Source: Artemisia argyi (Eukaryota; Streptophyta; Magnoliopsida; Asterales; Asteraceae). Taken from it: a stretch of 64,000 nucleotides of DNA. Location: NCBI GenBank assembly GCA_030686995.1, contig CM060709.1:14096872-14160871 (forward strand), given 5' to 3'. Made by a program: the position numbers and the translations under genes. Shown here piece after piece: positions 56,391 to 64,000 of this stretch. Below the pieces are notes generated by a model. That model was not told the DNA's origin, ran no database searches, and saw nothing but the letters and a program-made list of their open reading frames with translations. How positions within the stretch are numbered: position 1 is the first letter of the stretch; every line of letters starts with the position of its first letter.

Positions 56391-58145
56391 ATGGCAAACA
56401 ACGAATCCTTTAACCTTAGGATCACTAGGAGTCGTAGTTCCACTAGAAACCTTGTCTTACCTTATGCGGAACCCGAAAGAGAAATGCATAGATTGAGACA
56501 ATATCACTCAACTTCTTAACCATCTAGCGTTGCCATCGATTTTGATGCACCCCTTTCTGAAGAAAATTCAGAAAATCATGTCACAACCCCTAGCTCCCAA
56601 CCCAACGACGAGATGAGTACCCCCGCAACTCCCATTCCTAAGCGCCTTAAGGACTACTCCTCCCCAACCTCTCGTGGCTTCTTAAACGCCATTGTCTACC
56701 CAAACGAACACACCAACGAGGTCTTGCATGCAAACGATGTTTGGCTTGTCCAAAGTGTGTGTAAGTTTTGCGGATTAGATGAGGAAGATCCAATCCAACA
56801 CATTAAAGACTTCCTGAAAATAGTAGATACCCTCCATACGGATAGGGCTACTAGAGACACGTCCCGATTGCGATTCTTTCCTTTCACCCTATATGAAAAA
56901 GCCCAAGAATGGTATGATAAACTCCCTTTTGAATCTATTTTCACATGGGAGCAACTCATATCCAAGTTCTATGAGAAGTTCTTTCCACCTGGAAAAACCT
57001 CAGCGTTTAGAGATAGGATCCTCCGTTTCCGAAAAGGGAAGGACGAACCCTTCCATAAATCGTGGATTAGATTCAAAGATTTAATAAGACAAGTTCCCCA
57101 TCACGGCATTGAGCTTTGGCTCTTGGTCCAAATCTTCAACGATAATATCTCCCCTAACGATCGGAACGGAATTAACCAATCTAGAAAAGGGAGATTGGCC
57201 AATCTTAGTGCCGAAGAAGGATGGGATAGGATTGAAGAATATGCTCAAGACCAGGATGACACTTGGGATGAACCTGAGTCGACTGTCAGCATTTCTGAAA
57301 TCACCTCAAATCGGTTGAGAAAAATTCACAAAAGAGTGGAATACCTAGCTGGATCGCAATTACCTAAACAACTGTCAAATCCATACTTAATCTGCGATTA
57401 CTGTGGGGGCCCGCATGAGGTAGAAGAATGCGGAGGAGCAGCCACAACTGAACATGCATGCTTGTCAGAAGGGGACATTTATGCTGATCCCTCCCTTTTG
57501 CCTTTTTACCAAAATGACGATTACACCCTCTGGGGAAATCTGGTAAAGAGAAAAGAAGGGGAGGAAGGCCCTGAATTCGAAATCAGGAGCACTTTTGAAG
57601 ATGACCTTGGTCACTTCACTCAAGAAAAAGGCTTGCAAATGAAAGGTCTTAATGAGCTTTTCGACGAGCAGCAGGATGACATTGGAGAATTTTTCGACAA
57701 GCTTAACTCAGCCCTAGATAATCTTGAAATGCCATCAGTAAGCAAAAAAGACCCCATACTCGCGATAACCACACGAGCTGGAACAACAACCAAGGACCCA
57801 CCTTACCCAAGCTCGTCCCCCATCACCCTCGATCCAAACAAACCTGGCGAGGAGGAGGAGGATGTCGGCGGCAAGACCCCCGACCAACCGCCCTTGACGA
57901 TCCCTTCCCCATCAACCCTACCTAACCAACCTGTGAGAATCCCGTTTCCATCCCGATTAAGGAACCAGAAAACTGAGAATGACAACAAGAGATTCTTGTC
58001 ATACCTAAAAGACTCGGTTGTCACCATACCCCTCCTTGATGCTTGCTATCACATGCCAAAGCATAGTGCATACTTTAAAAAACTACTTGCTAACCGGAAG
58101 AAACTCGAGGGTCTTGTGACCCTGGGGAAGAATGCTCAGTTGTGA
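56391..58145 (+). pseudogene. Athila gag
   Basis: ATG at 56391 (MANNESFNLRITRSRS). An in-frame TAA at 56517-56519 (codon 43) breaks it; a later ATG at 56613 opens the long part. The retrotransposon gag domain is clear: PIQHIKDFLKIVDTL, RLRFFPFTLYEKAQEWYDKL, FTWEQLISKFYEKFFPPGKT and FHKSWIRFKDLIRQVPHHGI. A single zinc-knuckle-like CDYCGGPHEVEEC follows. Near 58128-58132 one base seems lost: gag ends in a wrong frame at 58145, while the frame with KECSVVTHRG (58130 onward) leads into protease. Gag would form the particle and bind RNA. Confidence 0.88.
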
Positions 58146-58672
58146 CCCATCGAGGGCTACCAAAAAAGGTAGACGATCCGGGCAGCTTCACCCTGCCTTG
58201 CTCCATAGGATCTCTATCAATCAAGAATGCTCTTGCCAATTTGGGAGCGAGTATCAATCTCATGCCTCACTCTATGTTCCTTAAATTAGGATACTTTGGA
58301 TTAAAGTCTACCCGTATGAATATCCAACTAGCCGATAGATCGGTCAAATACCCCGTAGGGATATGCGAGAATGTGCTAGTCAAAGTTGGGAAATTCAAAT
58401 TCCCGGTCGACTTCGTAATCCTGGATATGGAGGAGGATGACTTGGTACCCATCATCTTAGGGAGACCATTTCTTGCTACCGCTCGTGCAGTCATTGATGT
58501 CTATGATGGCAAATTAACCTTACGAGTGGGAACCGATAGCACAACCTTTGACATTAAGGATTCTATGGACCTCTCCCTCGAAGCAGCCAACCGGCTCTAT
58601 TTCATCGGGGAAGTCGATGAACTCACAGATGTCATTGATAGTTGTGTCGATGAACAGATCGATGAAGGCTAG
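58146..58672 (+). pseudogene. Athila aspartic protease, active-site Asp changed to Asn
   Basis: Continuing from gag after a one-base frameshift: DPGSFTLPCSIGSLSIKNAL, then the active-site loop reads ANLGASINLMP where Athila proteases have ADLGAS; the codon is AAT (58238-58240) instead of GAT. The flap/second half follows (MNIQLADRSVKYPVGICENV, FVILDMEEDDLVPIILGRPF). The frame stops at TAG (58670-58672) but continues in phase into the RT part. The protease would cut the Gag-Pol polyprotein; without the Asp it cannot. Confidence 0.85.
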
Positions 58673-59610
58673 CTACGGGACGAGAGTTTTCTGCCTTTGC
58701 TAGAGGTAGAAAAGATGGAGGGTGTTGGTGCAGTCTCCTTCTACCCCAGACAAGAGGCAACGGAGCATCTCGAGCTCCGAAAGCCCGAAAACAAGCTCAA
58801 ACCTTCTATTATCGAACCTCCTGAGTTAGATCTTAAAGAGCTTCCTAACCATTTGGAGTATGCCTTCCTTCAGGGAGAGGACCAACTGCCGGTAATCATA
58901 AACTCTTCCTTGGAACATGAACAAAAAGGTAAACTCTTAGAGGTCCTAAAGAAATACAAAGGGGTGCTCGCATGGAGTGTGGCCGACATTAAGGGGATTG
59001 ACTCAACTTTTTGCACACATAAGATTCTCATGGAAGAAGATTATAAACCTACCGTGCAACCCCAGAGGCGGGTGAACCCTAACATTAAGGAAGTAGTAAA
59101 GAAAGAAGTTATCAAACTTGTGGATGCAGGATTGATTTACCCGATCTCGGATAGCCCATGGGTCAGTCCTGTGCAGGTTGTACCTAAGAAGGGTAGAATG
59201 ACTGTAGTTAAGAATGACAAGGGTGAGATGGTGCCCCAGAGAACGGTCACTAGATGGCGGGTATGCATTGACTATCGAAAGCTCAATGATGCCACGAGGA
59301 AAGATCACTTTCCCTTGCCATTCATTGATCAGATGTTAGAGAGATTGTCTGGACACGAGTACTATTGCTTCTTGGATGGATTCTCTGGGTATTTTCAAAT
59401 TCCCAAACCAACTTGGTGCTAAACTGGGAAAAGTGTCATTTCATGGTAAAAGAAGGGATTGTGTTAGGGCATAAGATCTCAGGGAACGGAATAGAGGTGG
59501 ACCAAGCTAAAGTTGAAGCTATATCTAAGTTACCATACCCCACGACTGTTAAAGCAATACGCAGCTTCTTGGGGCATGCCGGGTTTTATCGGAGATTCAT
59601 CAAAGACTTC
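58673..59610 (+). pseudogene. Athila reverse transcriptase with the palm deleted
   Basis: In phase with the protease after its stop. The linker and fingers are present: LAWSVADIKGIDSTFCTHKI, DAGLIYPISDSPWVSPVQVV, VTRWRVCIDYRKLNDATRKD, and FLDGFSGYFQIP. At about 59402-59407 the sequence jumps to NLVLNWEKCHFMVKEGIVLG in another frame, skipping the region that normally holds PYGTFAYRRMPFGL and the (F/Y)MDD catalytic box (roughly 80 residues). The thumb follows (SKLPYPTTVKAIRSFLGHAG) and ends at FIKDF where the next LTR begins (59611). RNase H and integrase are missing from the window. Confidence 0.88.
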
Positions 59611-62600
59611 TGATTCGCCTCAAACAGTCAGATAATATCAACCAAGTAATGGTCAACAAGTCAAACAGCTGAGGCAAATGCTTCCGAGGAATACAATGTT
59701 TTCCCGGGTCGTAAGTCCCAACGAGGTGTGCGATGTGATATTATAAACAAATCTGTGATTAGTGAATGTGAACAGGGAAGGTATAAAAGTGTGTGTGTGA
59801 TTAGACTAGGGTTTTATAACTTAAAATAACTTATTTAGAACGATTACGTAAAACCTAGATATCTAAAACGTTTAAAACGTACACCAAATTAAAATCAGAC
59901 GCGACTGCGTACTGAGAAAAAGGTGAGTTTTAAGAAAAATAAACTATAAGGGTTAAAAATGAAAATTCTATAAATTTAAACTTAAAATAAAATTAAAATG
60001 AAAATAAAACTATTTTTTAGATTATTATATTATTTATTATTAATTATTTAATTAAAAACTATTTAACTATTTAATTAGAAAATTATAAATACTACAAATT
60101 AAACTAAAAACTTATAAAAATATTTTCTAAACCTAAATTAGAACTTGAAGAAAGTATAAAAAATAAAAATAAATCTTTTTGTCTTTTTATGAATTTTCTA
60201 TTAATTAAAAACTATTTATAATAATTATACTAATTAAACTAATTTAAATTACAAATATTATTAAACTAACTTAGAAAATTATGAAAAATTTTATATATCT
60301 AATTAACCATCATGGGAATCCTAAAAAATTATAAAAACTTTATTTTATATATTTTTAAACTAGTTAACTAATTATTATTCTATTTATTAATTATTAGCTA
60401 ATTAAACTATTTAAATTATAAAAACTATTAAATGAACAGTATAAATCACAAGAAAATTTCTAAAATTATCTTATGACTTATAGAAGCTAGGAAAAATATA
60501 AAATATAGGTGTTACTATATAAAAACTAATTATGCTAATTAAAACTTATTTATTGATTAATTACTAATAAAACTATTTTTAATTCTAATTAATACTAAAA
60601 GACAAAATTAAAATCTGAGAAAATTATTATAATTACTTTAACCTAAAATGAAATTAATAAAAATATAAAAATACAACTTTCTTAATAAAAATGTAAAAAT
60701 GAAAATTAAAATTAAATTGTATTAAATAGAAACTATCACTTAATTTTATATTGTTTTTTCTGGATTTTTATTTTACAAAACTAATTTATACCTAAATATA
60801 ACTAACTTTTGTAAAAACAATATTTTTATAACTTATTAATAAGCTAGATATAAGCTAATTACCAAGGCAGTTGACTTTAGTTGACCCAAGTAGCAAATAA
60901 GCCAAAACTGACTTGTGTGGGACCCACTATGGTATATTCTGATTCTAATAAGCTAATTGGACTTGTCAAAGCTTAATTTAACTCAATAAGCTCAGTAGAT
61001 AAGCTAAAAAGCCAAAATAAGCTAATCCAAAAACTGTTTTGAACACAGAATGGGGACAATGTTTTGAGTCTGATTTAAGTGGGGTCCACTTGGATTCAAG
61101 TCAAACAAAAAGTCAATACAGATAGCCTGGTAGGAGGGGGGTTGGGGGAACCTAAAGTCTAGGTGTGGGACCCACTGGGGTGGTCACAAAACACCACCAA
61201 AGTGGTGGGTGTGGATGAGGTCTGGTCTGAGCAGGGCAACACCTTGCCCTGCAGTTGTGTTTAGGGCTGAGTGGGACCCACTTACAAAAATCTTAAAAAT
61301 ATAAAAATGGTGGGATTTCAAAGTTGAGATGGTGGAGTACAAGTATACAAAAGCACAAAGCCTAATTCCTAATACTAAAATCTAGAAAAATCCTACAAGT
61401 TTTGGAAAAACCTGAGGAGTGTATTTTGACTTTTTAAGAAACTTTGAACTAGTTGACTTTTATGAATTTCTAACACTCCCTACTGGTTAAATAAGTTAAT
61501 ATAAGCTGTGATAATCCTAAATTAAGCTAGTCCTACAAGGTATAAGCTAATGGGTGAGTTTATGAACCACAAATCCTTGACAGTTAACTGTCAAGGACTT
61601 TGGAGGTTGATTTTGACTTTTGGCTTGATATGGACTTAGTTCCTTGGTTTCTTTAACCTAAATTATCCTATGTAAACATGTTTCAATCACAAACAACCAC
61701 TGAACAACAGAAATGCACAGGGTATTCCCCTGTGCCAAACACTACCTTATATGACCAAATTTATGATTAACAAAACAAATAAGTGAATTAAACCTTAACT
61801 CTAATTCTTTATACTATAATATGATTATACTAAGATCAAATGAACACTTATCAATCACAATACAAGCATACACCTCAGATTTGTCAAAGATGAGGTTTCC
61901 ACTGTGAAACTTTTGATTTTTGGAACAAATGAACCCTATGAACAATTAACTGATTTTAGTTGATATTATAACTAACAAATATCTAATAAACACTTAAAAA
62001 CACTGATTAAACAGTAACAAACATTATTAAACTAAAAAGCATAAAATGGAAATTATCACTTACAAAGGTGTATGACTGAGAAGCCAAGAACCATGGACCA
62101 ATCTCATAACCTAGTATCCCCCATAGGATTCTAAACCATAAAATAATCCAGATGACACCTACTCCATCTCTTTTCCTTCTTCTTTTTATGAATTTTTTAT
62201 TTATTTCCTATTTATTCTATTTTCTTTAGAATTTTGAATTTAACCACCAAACTGAATTCTGAGCTATCTAAAAGCTTCCAAAAGCTTTGTCAGAGCTTAA
62301 TTGGACTTATGAGATCAATAAAACAACAACAACAAACAACATACAACTAATTGAGATTTTGAGAATTCCTAAAAATGGCATAAACTGAGAACTGATATGA
62401 AACTTGAAATTGATTATGCATAAAGATTGAAATACATGATTTGAACTGAGAACAAGCTTTTTAATTGAAAATACAACTGAAAATAAAGTTTTACACTACC
62501 TACGGCTAATTTACTCTAAAACCTAAACTAATACTTTGGTTCTTCTGCTTCCCATCTCTTTTGTAGCTAGTTTCTGAGCTTGTGGGACCCACCAAGACAA

Positions 62601-62689
62601 TTCCCACCAATCTTAGCCATTGATTGTGTTCCAATTAATCCAGGCCGTTTAAATGACTTTTTGCGCGCCAAAAAGTCATGGGACAGAGG

Positions 62690-62960
62690 AGGTAACTTGT
62701 GAGGGTTTCAAGGGTGATTAAGGGGTTTGGAGGTTTGTATGAGGTGGAGGGTGAGGTGGTGAAGTGTGGGGAGCAAGTTGGGACAGGTGGTGGTGGTGTG
62801 GTGGTATGGTTTTGGGAGGGAAATACGTAGGCTGGGTGGTTTTGTTTTAGGGGTGTTGACCGGGTCTTTGACCGAGGGGGTGGACTTGGGCTGTTGGTGG
62901 GCTTGGGTAAAAAGGTAGGGTGGGCTTGGATTTAGTTTAGTTTGGATTTGGTTTTGGATA
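62690..62960 (+). other. G-rich strand segment (possible G-quadruplex)
   Basis: Many GG/GGG runs at close spacing (GGTGGTGGTGGTGTGGTGG, TTTTGGGAGGG, GGTGGGCTTGGG) on the plus strand, in sharp contrast to the AT-rich part of the same LTR. Confidence 0.45.
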
Positions 62961-63109
62961 GTAAGGTCCGTTTGGTTTATTTATTAACAAGGACCAATTT
63001 TTGTAGTTTGGTGAAAGTTAAGGGTGGGTTTTGTAAATTTACCAAAGTTCTCATAAGGTCCTAATTTGTCACATGTGAATAGTACAAGGTTATTTTTGAT
63101 ATTTTTTTA

Positions 63110-63610
63110 TTTTTTAAATACCCGAGGACTAAAACTGACAATTCACCAAACTTGAAGGACTAAATGTGTAATTTATTCAAAACTTTCTCCCAGGGACTAA
63201 AAGTGACAATTATGAATACCCTAGGACCCTTAATGATAATTTTCCCATTTTAAACACTCGGGGACTAAAACTGTCAAGTTTGAAACTTTGAGGGACCTGT
63301 TTTGCCAAATTGTGAAACTTTAGGGACCAATCATGTAAATTCACCAAACTTCATACCAAGGACCATTCCTGCAAAAGATTATTAGTATAAGGACCAAAAT
63401 TGCTTTTCTCAAAGTTTTTACATCCCAGGGACCATTTCTGTCAATTTCCAAAGTTGAGGGACTAAACTTGTAATTTTGTGAAACTTTGCACCAAAGGACT
63501 AAATATGTAACTTTATGATTAAAAAGGACCTTTGATGACTTTTTCATGTTTTAAGAATAACCAGGGACTAGTTTTGCCAATTTATGAAACTTGAGGGACT
63601 GAAACTGCCA
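63110..63610 (+). repeat. Degenerate tandem repeat of GGGACTAAAnnTG(N)nAA
   Basis: About a dozen variants of GGGACTAAAACTGTCAA / GGACCATTCCTGCAA separated by 25-45 bases, each followed by an AAACTT word. Confidence 0.65.
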
Positions 63611-63777
63611 ATTATGCAAACTTTGTACGTTTTTCATCTGTTTTTGCATATTTTGCATTTAAAACATATAAAACACATCTTTAAGATATTTAAAGTATTT
63701 TGATACATATTTGAGTGTTTTTGTATGTTTTGGCAGTTCAGATTGGTATAAAATGATGAGTATTTAGACACTCATCA

Positions 63778-63813
63778 ATCCCCCACACTAAACTATTGCT
63801 AGTCCCTAGCAAT
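63778..63813 (-). other. Pre-PPT hairpin and polypurine tract of the rightmost element
   Basis: Minus strand: arms ATTGCTAG/CTAGCAAT, loop GGA (63813-63795), then AGTTTAGTGTGGGGGAT and the LTR. Spacing 17 bases. The rest to 64000 is element interior; it has two near-copies of TTTACCAAAAGCC.TC.CTTCTGGA.TAGCCA (63850 and 63957) and no readable protein. Confidence 0.7.
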
Positions 63814-64000
63814 CTATTGAGAAAAACTTAATGGATTTGAAAAACTCTTTACCAAAAGCCATCACTTCTGGAGTAGCCAGGTGTAAGAACTGTGGCACAC
63901 CTGATAACCGTGTGATTTTGAGCAAATCACCAGCTGTCAACGGATTTGATTAGTCTTTACCAAAAGCCGTTTGCTTCTGGACTAGCCAACTCTTGATGGA

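Larger units (their letters stand above)
52132..59610 (+). mobile_element. Athila-3: three-LTR composite, two units sharing the middle LTR (third LTR lost)
   Basis: Order on the plus strand: LTR (52132-53541), primer site, short interior with a protease-like ORF (to 54822), LTR (54823-56219), a second primer site, then an autonomous-type interior with gag, protease and part of RT (56220-59610). The right end is cut at 59611 by another LTR. The left interior lacks a polypurine tract, so the two units were probably joined by recombination or deletion rather than by one insertion. Confidence 0.75.
59611..63777 (-). repeat. 3' LTR of another Athila-like element (4.2 kb)
   Basis: 4167 bases; minus strand starts TGATGAGTGTCTAAATAC and ends GAGGCGAATCA. 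A polypurine tract and hairpin lie just outside at 63778-63813, which fixes orientation and edge. CCCGGGTCGTAAGTCCCAAC (59704-59723) is shared with Athila-1 LTRs. The part 59940-60850 is almost pure A/T; 62690-62960 is G-rich; 63110-63610 is a degenerate GGGACTAAA repeat. No gene. Confidence 0.75.

Overview
This window reads as intergenic DNA of a large, repeat-rich eudicot genome. The retroelement proteins closely resemble those I know from daisy-family (Asteraceae, tribe Anthemideae: Tanacetum/Artemisia type) genomes; that placement is from memory of protein style, not from a search. There is no intact host gene, rRNA or functional tRNA gene. The only host-gene remains are two copies of a broken ABCB-type ABC transporter fragment at the left end.

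Layout. 1-520: 3' part of a Tat-type Ty3/gypsy LTR. 521-~7630: host DNA made of a ~2.8 kb duplicated unit carrying the ABCB fragments, then gene-free AT-rich DNA. ~7631-29263: a SIRE-type Ty1/copia element on the minus strand (gag, primer site, 5' LTR), split by two insertions: a coding-free LARD-like Tekay element (LARD1, 8058-18200, TSD AAAGG) in gag, and an Athila element (Athila-1, 20965-29066, TSD ATATA) in its LTR. 29264-42610: the 3' end of a Tat element with an antisense ORF and a 3' LTR, the LTR split by a second Tekay-like element (LARD2, 30557-42457, TSD ATCAT). 42611-50043: 3' end of a LINE, split by Athila-2 (43233-49932, TSD ATGCA). 50044-52131: host repeat unit again, with a tRNA-derived SINE. 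52132-59610: a three-LTR Athila composite (Athila-3: a short non-autonomous unit and a decayed gag-pol unit sharing one LTR). 59611-64000: a 4.2 kb LTR and the start of the interior of another minus-strand Athila-like element.

None of the elements is autonomous as seen. Their coding parts are capsid-less gag pieces, protease-like proteins without an active site, or ORFs cut by single stops, while the cis signals (LTR ends, primer sites, polypurine tracts, hairpins) are well kept. This fits elements mobilised in trans.

The most interesting signals are: (1) a short hairpin, most often with a GGA-type loop, 17-19 nt before the 3' LTR in five elements of two lineages, with covarying stems; (2) a tRNA-Asp-like sequence, antisense to the element, in the U5 of Athila LTRs that also prime from tRNA-Asp; (3) a pair of small two-helix membrane-protein ORFs antisense in LARD2, one with its own TATA box and two mitotic (MSA/MYB3R-type) promoter motifs; (4) a conserved two-part RNA-like motif just after the stop codon of three different Athila ORFs.
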